Source: an uncultured Acetobacteraceae bacterium (lineage in GTDB: Bacteria; Pseudomonadota; Alphaproteobacteria; Acetobacterales; Acetobacteraceae). From it: a stretch of 38,662 bases of DNA. Numbering within the stretch: the stretch's first letter is position 1; the number at the start of each line of letters is the position of its first letter. The position numbers and the translations under genes are program-made. The stretch covers positions 1 to 38,662 of the forward strand of contig CAIXEA010000169.1 of assembly GCA_903918315.1 (NCBI GenBank), in the 5' to 3' direction. The notes under the pieces were generated by a model. That model made no database searches, was not told the DNA's origin, and worked only from the letters and a program-made list of their open reading frames with translations. Below, one piece after another: positions 26,456-35,297 of this stretch.

Positions 26456-29400
26456 ATGAGCACGCCGGTTCACGATCCGATTCGCGAAAGCCCTCTGGGC
26501 CAGGTTCTCGCCAAAGTATTCGATGGCGCCTGGTATGGAGGCCGTTATCCCGATGTCATGAGAACCGGCATCGACCCTTTGCGGCATTTCATCCTGCATG
26601 GCGCGGCCGAGGGCCGCGATCCCAATCGTTGGTTCGACAGTACGTGGTATCGCGCGCAGTACGCAGATGTCGCGGCGTCCGGCATGAACCCATTACTGCA
26701 TTACCTGCAATCTGGCGCAGCCGAACGGCGGAACCCTCACCCCCGCTTCGACGCCGTTTGGTATGTCAATCAGCACCCCGAGGCCGCGTCCAATCCGCTC
26801 GTGTTTCACCTGCATGTGGGCGCGGCCCGCGGCTGGGGGACGGAAAAGCCAATCGTGATCGCGGACTATCTGCCCTCGACGGCGGCCCCATTGGTCTGTC
26901 CCGAGGGCCGCGGGGTGGACGTTGTTATCCCGGTCTATCGGGACCTCGCGGTCACGCGGCGCTGCCTGGAGTCGGTTCTGGCCGATCCGGACGGGTTGGC
27001 AGGGCGCATCATCGTGGTCGATGACTGTTCGCCGGAGCCGGCGCTGTCAGCGTGGCTGGCCTCGGTGGCCAAGGCCGGGCGGATCACGCTGCTGCGCAAT
27101 AGGAAAAATCTCGGCTTCGTCGCATCGGTCAATGCCGGCATGCGCGCGGCCGGGACCCATGATGTCGTGCTTCTGAACAGCGATACCGAGGTGCCGCCCG
27201 GCTGGCTGCGCCGGCTGACCGCGCAGGCCTATCAGGATGAGCTGATCGCGACGGTGTCGCCCCTTTCCAACAACGCGACGATTTGCGGCTATCCGCGCGA
27301 CCAGGGCGGTCCGATCCCGTTTGGTGCCTCCCTGGCGGAGGTCGATGGCGCCTGCCGCCGCGTCAATGCCGGGCGGTTCGTCGATCTGCCGACCACGGTC
27401 GGGTTCTGCATGTATATCCGGCGAGCGGCCCTGGATGCTGTCGGCGGGTTCGACGAAGCCGCCTTCGGGCGTGGCTACGGGGAAGAGAACGATTTCTGTC
27501 TGCGCGCCTCGGCGCTTGGCTGGCGGCACCGGCTGGCCTGTGATGTGTTTGTCTACCATGCTGGCGCGGTCAGCTTTGGCAGCGATGCCACGGCGTTGCA
27601 GTGCGATGCGATGGCGGTGCTGATGCAGCGCTATCCGTCCTACGGCGCGGCGGTGGCCCATCACGTGGCGCTCGATGCTGTCGGTCCCTACCGCCTGGCG
27701 GTGACCGCGGGGCTGTTCGCCGGTTCCGGCTTGCCGGTCATCCTGATGGTCTCGCACGATCTCGGCGGTGGCGTCCTGCATCATATCGACTCGTTGGTGG
27801 AGCGGACCGCGGGGCGGGCGCATGTGCTGCTGCTGCGGTCGACGGCGCGGGGCCCGTGCCTGTCGGTGCCGGCGGTTCCGGGGCACGCCACGCTGACCCT
27901 GCCAGCCGATCGGCTTGAAGATCTGGTGCGATATCTGCGGTCCGCCGGGATCCGGCGGGTGCATGTCCACCATGTCGCCGGCATGGACCTGGACATTCAG
28001 GCGCTGCTTCACCGCCTCGCCGTGCCGTTCGACGTGACGGTTCATGATTATTTCGCGATATGCCCACAGGTGACCCTGTTGCCCTGGCCGGATGGCCTGT
28101 CCTGTGGGGAGCCCGGGCCCGCCACCTGCAATGCCTGTATCGCCAGCCGTCCGTCGCATGCGTCCGCCGATATCCTGTCCTGGCGGCTGACCCATGCCTG
28201 GATGTTCCGGGAGGCGGATCGGGTCCTCTGTCCCAGCAACGACACCCGGGACCGCCTGGCGCGGTTTGGCCTGGCGGCGCGAGCCGTGGTCGCACCGCAT
28301 GACCCCGTGCCCTCGGCCCCGTGGCCTTGCCGGATGTCGCGCCGTCCGGCCGGGCGGCTGCGGATCGCGCTCATCGGCACCCTCGCCGACCACAAGGGGG
28401 CAGCGATCGTGGCTGCCGTGGCGGCGGCGGCGCCCGCGGCCTATGCGTTTCATCTCATCGGCAGCATCGATGGCGATGCCACGCGCCCTGGCCTGGATCG
28501 CCTACATGTGTCAGGGCGATACGATCCAGCCGATCTGCCCGATCGGCTGCGCAAGCTGGACCCACACCTGATCTGGTTCCCGGGCGCGGTGCCGGAAACC
28601 TACAGCTACACCCTGAGCACGGCCATTGAGTCCGGTTTGCCGATCGTGGTGAGCGATATCGGATCCTTTACCGAGCGCCTAACCGGGCGGCCACTCACCT
28701 GGATGATCGAACCCACCCTGGATACCCGCCCCTGGCTGGCGGCGTTCGAGGCGGTGCAGGCAACGACGCGGGTGCCGCGCATGGTACGGCGCCGAACCAA
28801 GGTCACTGATTTTTATGGCGAGTCCTACCTCGTTCCTAGTCCAAAGCGCGGTTGCGATGGGCTGATCGATGTTCGCCGGCCGGGGCGCGTCGCCGTGGTG
28901 GTGGTGCCGGAACGGTATGAGAGCGGGGCCCTTACGCCTTGCGCCTATATCCGGCTGCTGCTGCCCCTGACGCATCCGTCCCTCGCGGAGGACCTGGAGA
29001 TCGTGCTGGCGGATGCACGATCCGCCTTGCGATATCGCGCCGATGTCATTGTGACGCAGCGCCATGCGGTGGTGGATACCGCCGCGGCCGATGCGCTGAC
29101 GGCGCATGCGAAAGAGACCGGGGCGGCGTTGGTGTACGACCTGGATGACGATTTGCTCCATATTCCGCGCAGCCACCCGGATGCCGACGTGCTGCGGCCC
29201 AAGGGGGCGGTTGTGCGGCGCCTGTTGCGCCAGGCGGACCAGGTGTTCGTGTCCACTGATGCGCTGGCCGCTGCGGTTGGGAGCAAGGCCGCCGTGATGG
29301 CGAATGGGTTGGATGAACAGATCTGGGGCGGGGTGCCGGCCTTGCCGCGCCGGCCGGGGCCGGTGCGGCTGCTATGCATGGGCACCGCCACGCATGACGC

Positions 29401-29920
29401 GGATTTCGCGATGATAGAGCCGGCCCTGGCGCGGATCGTGGCTGATTTCGGCCCCCGGGTCTCCGTCGAGATGTTGGGTTTCAGCAGCAGCGGCGCGCTG
29501 CCCGAATGGGTGAAGCGGGTGGTGATGCCGCCCAGCGGCGGCGCCTCCTATCCGGGATTCGTGCATTGGGTCAGCCGCGACGGCGGCTGGGACGTGGGGT
29601 TGGCACCGTTGGAGGATACGGCGTTCAACCGCTGTAAATCGCCCATCAAGACGCTGGATTACGCGGCCATCGGCTTGCCGGTGCTGGCCTCGGACGGCCC
29701 GGTCTATCGCGGGTCGCTGGCCGATGGCGTGGGGGGCATGCTGGTCCAGAACACGACCGAGGCCTGGTATGGCGCGATCAGCCGCATGATCCGCGATGGC
29801 GCCTGGCGGGCGCGTCTGGCCGAAGGCGCACGTGCGCATGTGGAGGCCCATGGCACTCTGGCCGCGCAGGCGGCAGCGCGGCGCGCGGCGTGGCTGGCCG
29901 TCGCCGGCAAGGGGGGATAG
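26456..29920 (+). CDS. Modular glycosyltransferase: three WY repeats, a GT2 module and two GT4-like modules
   Basis: This 1154-residue protein opens with three WY repeats (about 22-58, 60-97 and 99-128; FDGAWYGGRYPDV, FDSTWYRAQYADV, FDAVWYVNQHPEA). A GT2 module follows (about 154-400) with VDVVIPVYRDL, NSDTEVPPGW and the late YGEENDFCLRA. The second module, GT4-like, spans about 425-790 with the N-half VILMVSHDLGGG and the C-half LRIALIGTLADHKG and PETYSYTLSTAIESGLPIV. The third is another GT-B half-like unit (about 811-1154) with DLDDDLLHIP and CKSPIKTLDYAAIGLPVLAS. It probably adds several sugars in sequence to a surface glycan from the cytoplasmic side. The ATG at 26456 is chosen over 26402 because the leader of the longer frame has no family character and covers the palindrome. 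Its stop is 4 bases from the convergent emrB stop. Confidence 0.87.
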   Translation: MSTPVHDPIRESPLGQVLAKVFDGAWYGGRYPDVMRTGIDPLRHFILHGAAEGRDPNRWFDSTWYRAQYADVAASGMNPLLHYLQSGAAERRNPHPRFDAVWYVNQHPEAASNPLVFHLHVGAARGWGTEKPIVIADYLPSTAAPLVCPEGRGVDVVIPVYRDLAVTRRCLESVLADPDGLAGRIIVVDDCSPEPALSAWLASVAKAGRITLLRNRKNLGFVASVNAGMRAAGTHDVVLLNSDTEVPPGWLRRLTAQAYQDELIATVSPLSNNATICGYPRDQGGPIPFGASLAEVDGACRRVNAGRFVDLPTTVGFCMYIRRAALDAVGGFDEAAFGRGYGEENDFCLRASALGWRHRLACDVFVYHAGAVSFGSDATALQCDAMAVLMQRYPSYGAAVAHHVALDAVGPYRLAVTAGLFAGSGLPVILMVSHDLGGGVLHHIDSLVERTAGRAHVLLLRSTARGPCLSVPAVPGHATLTLPADRLEDLVRYLRSAGIRRVHVHHVAGMDLDIQALLHRLAVPFDVTVHDYFAICPQVTLLPWPDGLSCGEPGPATCNACIASRPSHASADILSWRLTHAWMFREADRVLCPSNDTRDRLARFGLAARAVVAPHDPVPSAPWPCRMSRRPAGRLRIALIGTLADHKGAAIVAAVAAAAPAAYAFHLIGSIDGDATRPGLDRLHVSGRYDPADLPDRLRKLDPHLIWFPGAVPETYSYTLSTAIESGLPIVVSDIGSFTERLTGRPLTWMIEPTLDTRPWLAAFEAVQATTRVPRMVRRRTKVTDFYGESYLVPSPKRGCDGLIDVRRPGRVAVVVVPERYESGALTPCAYIRLLLPLTHPSLAEDLEIVLADARSALRYRADVIVTQRHAVVDTAAADALTAHAKETGAALVYDLDDDLLHIPRSHPDADVLRPKGAVVRRLLRQADQVFVSTDALAAAVGSKAAVMANGLDEQIWGGVPALPRRPGPVRLLCMGTATHDADFAMIEPALARIVADFGPRVSVEMLGFSSSGALPEWVKRVVMPPSGGASYPGFVHWVSRDGGWDVGLAPLEDTAFNRCKSPIKTLDYAAIGLPVLASDGPVYRGSLADGVGGMLVQNTTEAWYGAISRMIRDGAWRARLAEGARAHVEAHGTLAAQAAARRAAWLAVAGKGG

Positions 29921-29924
29921 CGGC

Positions 29925-31469
29925 TCAATCCATCGCGGCGTGCGCGTCCGCCGGCGGGCGGGCGGCGGATTTCGGGCGGCGCATCAGCAGTAGCAGTAGC
30001 AAGGCCGGCAGGGTGGTGAAGATCATCATCCGGTAGTCGTCGATGAAAGCGGTGATCTGCGCCTGCTGGTTCACGACCCGATCCAGCATCGCGACCCCGT
30101 GCGGGGTTGCGGTATCCCAGAGCTTTTGGGCTGCGCCGCCATTTTGCAGGGCCCGATTGAAGGGCGTGATCGACGCCCCGATCTCGGCATGCAATTGCTG
30201 GGTGTTATGGGCCAGCATGAATGAGGTCACGGACACCCCGACCGCGGCGCCGATATTGCGGCTCAGGCTGAAGACCGAAGCGCCATCGGTGCGGTACTGG
30301 GCGGGCAGGGTGGCGAAGGCGAGGACCTGCAACGGAATGAACAGAAAGCCCAGCCCGACGCCCTGGATCATGATGGTCCCGACGATGCGGCTCTGCGAAA
30401 CATCGGGCGTCCAGGATGTCATCTGCCAGATCGATCCGACCAGCAGTATGATTCCCAGGGCCATGAGCAGCCGTGGATCGACTTTGCCGGCCAGCCGCCC
30501 GCCGACCATCATGGCGGTCATGGTGCCGATGCCGCGGGGGGCCATGATCAGGCCCGCGGTTTCGACCGGATAGTTCGCCAGATTTTGCAGCCATGGCGCC
30601 ATCAGCGATGAGCTCGATACCAGGATGGTTCCGGCCGCGAACATCATCATCGCGCCGGAGGCAAAGTTGCGGTCCCTGAACATGGCGGGGGGAATGAAGG
30701 GCCGCTGGCCGGTGGCCATGTGGATGGCGAACAGATACAGGCCCAGCCCCCCGAGGACGGCTTCCGTGATGACTTCAGCCGAGGAAAACCAATCCTGATC
30801 CTGGCCGCGATCGAGCATCATCTGTATGCCGCCGATGCCCAGCGACAGCACCGCGAAGCCAATCCAGTCGAAGCGCATGTTGAAGTTGGGGTGGGAGCGG
30901 GGCATGAAAAACACCAGCCCCACCGTGGCCAGCACACCGAATGGCAGGTTGATGTAGAAAACGAAGCGCCAGTTGTACATCTCGGTCAGATAGCCGCCGA
31001 GCGTGGGGCCGAGGATGGGGCCGATCATGACCCCCATGCCCCAGATGGCCATGGCCTGGCCGCGGCGCTCGATCGGGTAGATGTCCATCATGGTGGCCTG
31101 GGACAGCGGCACCAGGGCGGCGCCGAACAGGCCCTGCAGGATACGGAACAGCACCATCTGAGGCAGGGATTGCGCCGCACCGCAGAGCATCGATGTGCCG
31201 GTGAAGCCGATGAGGCAGGTGATGAACAGGTATTTGCGCCCGAACCGCGCCGCCATCCAGCCGACCGGCGCGGTCATGATGGCGGCGGCGGTGATGTAGG
31301 ATGTCAGGACCCAGGTGATCTCGTCATAGCTCGCCGACAGGCTGCCCTGCATATAGGGCAGCGCCACGTTCGCGATGGTCTGATCCAGCGCCTGCATCAG
31401 CGTCGCGGACACCGTGCACAGCGTCAGCAGCAGCCGGTGCGGTACCGGATCCGGGGATGAAACGGCCAT
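29925..31469 (-). CDS. emrB: DHA2-family multidrug efflux MFS transporter (EmrB-like)
   Basis: This 514-residue inner-membrane proton antiporter of the DHA2 group should have 14 transmembrane helices. It has the DHA2 signature LDQTIANVALPYM in helix 1, the motif A-like loop WMAARFGRK, and GPILGPTLGGYL in helix 5. The inner segment RNIGAAVGVSV is also typical. EmrB pumps hydrophobic drugs and uncouplers through a periplasmic adaptor and an outer-membrane channel. It is the third gene of marR-emrA-emrB on the minus strand, starting 12 bases after emrA. No TolC-like gene is in the window. Gene name is given by family and operon; the drugs exported are unknown. Confidence 0.9.
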   Translation of the reverse strand: MAVSSPDPVPHRLLLTLCTVSATLMQALDQTIANVALPYMQGSLSASYDEITWVLTSYITAAAIMTAPVGWMAARFGRKYLFITCLIGFTGTSMLCGAAQSLPQMVLFRILQGLFGAALVPLSQATMMDIYPIERRGQAMAIWGMGVMIGPILGPTLGGYLTEMYNWRFVFYINLPFGVLATVGLVFFMPRSHPNFNMRFDWIGFAVLSLGIGGIQMMLDRGQDQDWFSSAEVITEAVLGGLGLYLFAIHMATGQRPFIPPAMFRDRNFASGAMMMFAAGTILVSSSSLMAPWLQNLANYPVETAGLIMAPRGIGTMTAMMVGGRLAGKVDPRLLMALGIILLVGSIWQMTSWTPDVSQSRIVGTIMIQGVGLGFLFIPLQVLAFATLPAQYRTDGASVFSLSRNIGAAVGVSVTSFMLAHNTQQLHAEIGASITPFNRALQNGGAAQKLWDTATPHGVAMLDRVVNQQAQITAFIDDYRMMIFTTLPALLLLLLMRRPKSAARPPADAHAAMD

Positions 31470-31481
31470 GTCAGGCCACGA

Positions 31482-32534
31482 TCAGAACAGGTCCCGCCAG
31501 GAGCGGATATGGCCGGTATCGATCTCGACCTGCACGCTCATGCCCGCGCGCAACGGGGGATCGTTGTCCCGCCGCTCGATCTTGATGCGCACGGGAATGC
31601 GCTGCACGACCTTGACCCAGTTCCCCGAGGTGTTTTGCGCCGGCAAAATGGCGAACTCCGAGCCGCTGTTGGGTGCGATGCTTTCCACCGCGGCGTTCCA
31701 AGCGCGGCCCGGATAGGTATCGACGCTGAGTTGCACCGGATCGCCGAGTTTGACATGGGTCAGCTCGGTCTCCTTCGGATTGGCTTCGATCCAGATCCGT
31801 TCGTCGGAGATCAGGCCGAACGCGGCGGTGGCGGCGGCGAGATACATGCCGGGCTGCACGCTTTCGACCTGGGTGACAATGCCGCCGAAGGGCGCGTGAA
31901 TGACGGTGTGATCGAGCTGGCGCTGCGCTTCGTCCAGCCGCGCCTGCGCTTGCAGATAGTCGGACATGTGGCGGACGTCGACGTCCGGATCGCCGCCGAG
32001 ACGCGCCAACTGCACCTCGGCGGTCACTTTCAGCGCCTCGGCGCTCTGCTGATTGGCCGCGAGCTGGAAGCGGGCATTGTCGTATTCCGCACGGGTCACG
32101 CCGCCGCTTTTCACCAAGGCGGCGAAGCGTTCAAAATTGGCCTGGTCTGCCGCGACCTGGGCCTGCTTGACTTCCACATCGCGCAGCATGCGTTTGTATT
32201 CGAGCTTCATGGCGTTCAGGGACGACACCGTGCCGCCGAGATTGGCCTTGGCGGCCGCGACGGCAATCTGGAACGGCCTGGGGTCGAGGCGGAGCAGGAC
32301 ATCACCGGTCGCGACTTTCTGGCCTTCGCGCACCGGGATATCCATGACGATGCCGGAGACATCGGTGGCGATGACCTCCTTGGCGGCCCGGACATAGGCG
32401 TCGTCGATCCCGACATAGCGGCCCCCGCTCAGCCAATAGGCGGCAGCGCCAACGACGACGATCGCGATTCCCCCGAGCATGAGGATGGGCCGCAGCAGGC
32501 GGGCGGTGCTTCGACGGGCAATGGTTGCTGACAT
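31482..32534 (-). CDS. emrA: HlyD/EmrA-family periplasmic adaptor
   Basis: This 350-residue membrane-fusion protein bridges EmrB to an outer-membrane channel. A single membrane helix lies at about 17-37. Next comes the beta-barrel/lipoyl half-motif (YVRAAKEVIATDVSGIVMDIPVREGQKVATGDVLLRLD) and a helical hairpin at about 95-205. The second lipoyl half follows (HAPFGGIVTQVESVQPGMYL), and then a beta-barrel region. The length is slightly below that of E. coli EmrA. The ATG lies 1 base past the marR stop, so the two are translationally coupled. With emrB it forms the efflux pair. Confidence 0.9.
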   Translation of the reverse strand: MSATIARRSTARLLRPILMLGGIAIVVVGAAAYWLSGGRYVGIDDAYVRAAKEVIATDVSGIVMDIPVREGQKVATGDVLLRLDPRPFQIAVAAAKANLGGTVSSLNAMKLEYKRMLRDVEVKQAQVAADQANFERFAALVKSGGVTRAEYDNARFQLAANQQSAEALKVTAEVQLARLGGDPDVDVRHMSDYLQAQARLDEAQRQLDHTVIHAPFGGIVTQVESVQPGMYLAAATAAFGLISDERIWIEANPKETELTHVKLGDPVQLSVDTYPGRAWNAAVESIAPNSGSEFAILPAQNTSGNWVKVVQRIPVRIKIERRDNDPPLRAGMSVQVEIDTGHIRSWRDLF

Positions 32535-32535
32535 G

Positions 32536-33012
32536 TCAAACGCTCTCCCGCGGGTCAGCGTCGGAGAGGCGCCGCGCGGGCTGATTGTCCTGGGTTAATG
32601 TCGACTTCATACGGATCAGGGCCTCGGTCATGGTTTCGAGCGTATTGGGCTCGATCCCGGCGGTGATAATGCGGGTCATGTCGGCACGCTGGAGGTTGAT
32701 TTCCAGGAGCAGGCCTTTCGCGGGCGGCAGAAGATGCAGGCGCCAGATCCGGCGATCGCGCGGATCGGGTCTGCGTTCCACGAGCCCGCGGGTTTCCAGC
32801 CGATCAATGAGCCGGGCGACGGTGATGGGTTCGACCTCGAGCAGCTCGGAGAGTTCTTTTTGGGAGATGCCGGGCTGGCGGTCGAGCCAGATCAGGATCC
32901 CCCATTGCGCGCGGGTCATGCCGTGTTCGCGGGCGCGCTTGTCCGCATCCACCCGGACCAGACGCGCGACGTCGTGAAGCAGGAACAGGAGGTCGCGCTG
33001 GAAGTCGTTCAC
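32536..33012 (-). CDS. MarR-family transcriptional regulator of the efflux operon
   Basis: This 158-residue winged-helix repressor has a dimerisation helix (FQRDLLFLLHDVARLVRVDADKRA), then MTRAQWGILIWLDRQPG, the recognition region SQKELSELLEVEPITVARLIDRLE, and a wing with ERRPDPRDRRIWRLHLL. MarR proteins bind palindromic DNA and release it on binding phenolic or hydrophobic compounds. The GTG at 33012 is preferred because a start 27 codons further up would put the promoter's TATAAT inside the gene. Being first in marR-emrA-emrB, it most likely represses its own operon. No Shine-Dalgarno is obvious at the GTG, so the exact start is somewhat open. Confidence 0.85.
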   Translation of the reverse strand: MNDFQRDLLFLLHDVARLVRVDADKRAREHGMTRAQWGILIWLDRQPGISQKELSELLEVEPITVARLIDRLETRGLVERRPDPRDRRIWRLHLLPPAKGLLLEINLQRADMTRIITAGIEPNTLETMTEALIRMKSTLTQDNQPARRLSDADPRESV

Positions 33013-33042
33013 GGGGGCCGTGGCTTTCCGATGTCTCAGGAG

Positions 33043-33048
33043 ATTATA
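33043..33048 (-). promoter_or_regulatory. Probable -10 (TATAAT) of the marR-emrAB operon
   Basis: The minus strand carries a consensus TATAAT about 30 bases before the marR GTG, in an AT-rich island unlike the GC-rich surroundings. The flanking sequence ATAA-6-TTAT (33046-33059) is a weak dyad that could be the MarR site. No good -35 is visible. Confidence 0.45.
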
Positions 33049-33221
33049 AGCGACGTTATGATATAGTGGCCAGAGGCCGGGGCATGCACGCATCGCAGCG
33101 CTTGCGTGCGCTGATGGCGGACGAATCAGCGGGCTTCCGATGACGAAGCCTGTTCCAAAGACTCCCCGAAACGCTGAAAAAGTGCTCTACGCCGCGTTCT
33201 GGAGAGCACGAGGACAGTCCC

Positions 33222-34820
33222 ATGCACAGACGCCGCTTTTTGGCCACCGCCGCCGTCACGTCCTTCGCCGGTTCGGCCGTCACGCACTTAGCGCGCCCGG
33301 CCATCGCCCAGGGCATCAAGCCGCTGGTGTTCGTGCCGCAGGCCAATCTGACCAGCCTCGATCCGATCTGGACCACGGCGACCGTCACGCGGAACTACGC
33401 GTTCATGGTGTTTGAGACGCTGTATGGCATGGACTCGAAGCTCAACCCGAAGCCGCAGATGGCCGAGGGCCATAAGGTTGAGGACGACGGCAAGCGTTGG
33501 ACGATTACCCTGCGGGAGGGATTGACGTTCCACGACGGCGAAAAAGTGCTGGCCCGTGACTGTGAGGCATCGCTGCGGCGGTGGATGAAGCGCGACGCGG
33601 TGGGCCAGATCCTGGATTCGCGGCTGGATGCGCTGGAAGCGCCAGACGATCGCACGCTGGTCTTCCGGCTTCGGAAGCCATTCGCGGCGCTGCCTTACGC
33701 CCTGGCCAAGACGCAGCCGAGCCCGCCGGTCATCATGCCGGCGCGGATCGCGGCGACCGACCCGTTCAAGCAGATCACCGAGGTTGTCGGCAGCGGGGCG
33801 TTCCGGTTCGAGCCGGGCGAGTACAATTCCGGCAGCCGCGCGGTGTTCAGCAAATTCGCCGCCTACAAGCCGCGGGAGGACGCGCCCGATTTCACGGCCG
33901 GCGCCCGGCGCGCGCTGGTGGATCGAGTGGAATGGCGCATCATCCCCGACGCGTCCACCGCGGCCAATGCGCTGAGCGTGGGAGAGGTCGACTGGCTCGA
34001 GATGCCGCTGCCGGACCTGCTGGGACTGCTTCGCAAGAACAAGGACGTGGTGGTTGATCGCCTGGATCCCTATGGGCTCTACCCTGTGGCGCGGTTCAAC
34101 ACGCTGCAGGGGCCGACGGCGAACCGGGGCGTGCGGCAGGCTATTTTGGCCGCCGTCAATCCCGTGGAGGTGATGCAGGCGGTCATGGGGGAGGACGCCA
34201 GCGCCTATAACGCGCCCATCGGCGTGTTCCTGCCGGGCACGGATTCGGCCAATACCGCGGGCATGGACCGCCTCGGCGGTGGCAAGCCTGTGGCTGAGAT
34301 CCAGGCGATGCTGAAAGCCGCAGGCTATGCGGGCCAAAAGCTGGTCCTGTTGCACCCCACCGATCAGACCTTCTACGACGCGATGTCGCAGGTGCTGTCC
34401 GCGACGCTGAAGAAAATCGGCGTCAATGTGGAAGATCAGGCGATGGACTGGGGCACCGTGGTGCAGCGCCGGGCCAGCAAGGAACCCCTGGACAAGGGGG
34501 GCTGGTCGATGTTCTGCGCGTCCTTCCCGGCTGTGGATTACCTCGATCCGCTGGCCGCTCCGGCGGCGCGCGGCAACGGCCCGAAGGCCTGGTTCGGCTG
34601 GCCGGACGATCCCAAATTGGAGCAGATCCACGATGCCTGGATGGATCAGCCGGATCCGGCCGAACGCAAGAAGCTGGCCGCGGCCTTGCAGGATGAGGTC
34701 TTTACCGAGGCCCCCTACGTGCCGTTGGGCCAGTATTTCCAGTCGGCCGCCTGGCGCAAGACCGTGACCGGTCACCTCAAGGGGCCGGTGCCGGTGTTCT
34801 GGAATGTGACCAAGGCCTGA
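33222..34820 (+). CDS. ABC-transporter solute-binding protein, peptide/dipeptide family (SBP_bac_5), orphan
   Basis: This 532-residue exported protein has a twin-arginine-type signal (HRRRFLATAAV, hydrophobic stretch, cut near ARPAIA-Q at about residue 30). It shows the family 5 binding-protein features: an early LTSLDPIWTTATVTRNYAFMVFETLYGMD, the signature-like MAEGHKVEDDGKRWTITLREGLTFHDGEKVLARD, and later VRQAILAAVNP. Such proteins bring peptides, opines, nickel complexes or sugars to a two-permease/two-ATPase importer. No permease or ATPase gene lies nearby, so the partner transporter must be elsewhere. A GAGG ribosome-binding site is 8 bases upstream. The stop overlaps the start of the fluoride channel gene (TGATG). 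Confidence 0.9.
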   Translation: MHRRRFLATAAVTSFAGSAVTHLARPAIAQGIKPLVFVPQANLTSLDPIWTTATVTRNYAFMVFETLYGMDSKLNPKPQMAEGHKVEDDGKRWTITLREGLTFHDGEKVLARDCEASLRRWMKRDAVGQILDSRLDALEAPDDRTLVFRLRKPFAALPYALAKTQPSPPVIMPARIAATDPFKQITEVVGSGAFRFEPGEYNSGSRAVFSKFAAYKPREDAPDFTAGARRALVDRVEWRIIPDASTAANALSVGEVDWLEMPLPDLLGLLRKNKDVVVDRLDPYGLYPVARFNTLQGPTANRGVRQAILAAVNPVEVMQAVMGEDASAYNAPIGVFLPGTDSANTAGMDRLGGGKPVAEIQAMLKAAGYAGQKLVLLHPTDQTFYDAMSQVLSATLKKIGVNVEDQAMDWGTVVQRRASKEPLDKGGWSMFCASFPAVDYLDPLAAPAARGNGPKAWFGWPDDPKLEQIHDAWMDQPDPAERKKLAAALQDEVFTEAPYVPLGQYFQSAAWRKTVTGHLKGPVPVFWNVTKA

Positions 34821-35197
34821 TGGGCACCTATCTCGCCGTCGCGGCCGGGGGCGCGCTCGGCAGCGTCGCGCGGTTCTGGGTCGCCGGGGCCATGACCGCT
34901 CTGACCGGGCCGCGGTTTCCCTGGGGCACCCTGCTGATCAATGTCGCGGGGTCCTTCATCATCGGCGTGATCGCCGGGTTTACGCTGACCCCCGCGCGGG
35001 TCGGGATCCATCCCGACCTGCGCATCTTCCTGATGGTCGGGATCTGCGGCGGCTTTACGACGTTTTCGTCCTTCAGCCTGCAAACGCTGGAGCTGCTGCA
35101 AACGGGCGATATCGTGCCGGCCTTCGGCTACATCCTGGGATCGGTCTGCCTGTGCCTGGGCTTTGTCTGGCTGGGCTGGCTGTTGGGGCGCCTGTGA
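34820..35197 (+). CDS. crcB: Fluoride efflux channel (Fluc/CrcB)
   Basis: This 125-residue protein has the four-helix plan of Fluc channels. It has the GGALGSVARFWV start, WGTLLINVAGSFIIGVIAG with the conserved Asn, and the break motif GGFTTFSSFSLQTLEL with the Phe-box residues. A last hydrophobic helix follows. Fluc forms a dual-topology dimer in the inner membrane that lets fluoride leave the cell. The gene starts inside the stop codon of the solute-binding protein gene (TGATG), which implies coupled expression. I see no fluoride riboswitch in front of it, and none is expected at an internal operon position. Confidence 0.93.
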   Translation: MGTYLAVAAGGALGSVARFWVAGAMTALTGPRFPWGTLLINVAGSFIIGVIAGFTLTPARVGIHPDLRIFLMVGICGGFTTFSSFSLQTLELLQTGDIVPAFGYILGSVCLCLGFVWLGWLLGRL

Positions 35198-35297
35198 CAC
35201 GGCTTGCCTGATCCTGCTTCCATATCCCCTGCTTCCCTGGCGCCGGGCGGATGCGGCATAACGGCACCGAACGGTTGCCTCAGGAGTGCGCGAGCCG

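Noticed and set aside
34600-34820. Fluoride riboswitch before crcB
   Set aside because: crcB starts inside the stop codon of the preceding gene, and I see no riboswitch-like pseudoknot pattern in the coding sequence upstream.
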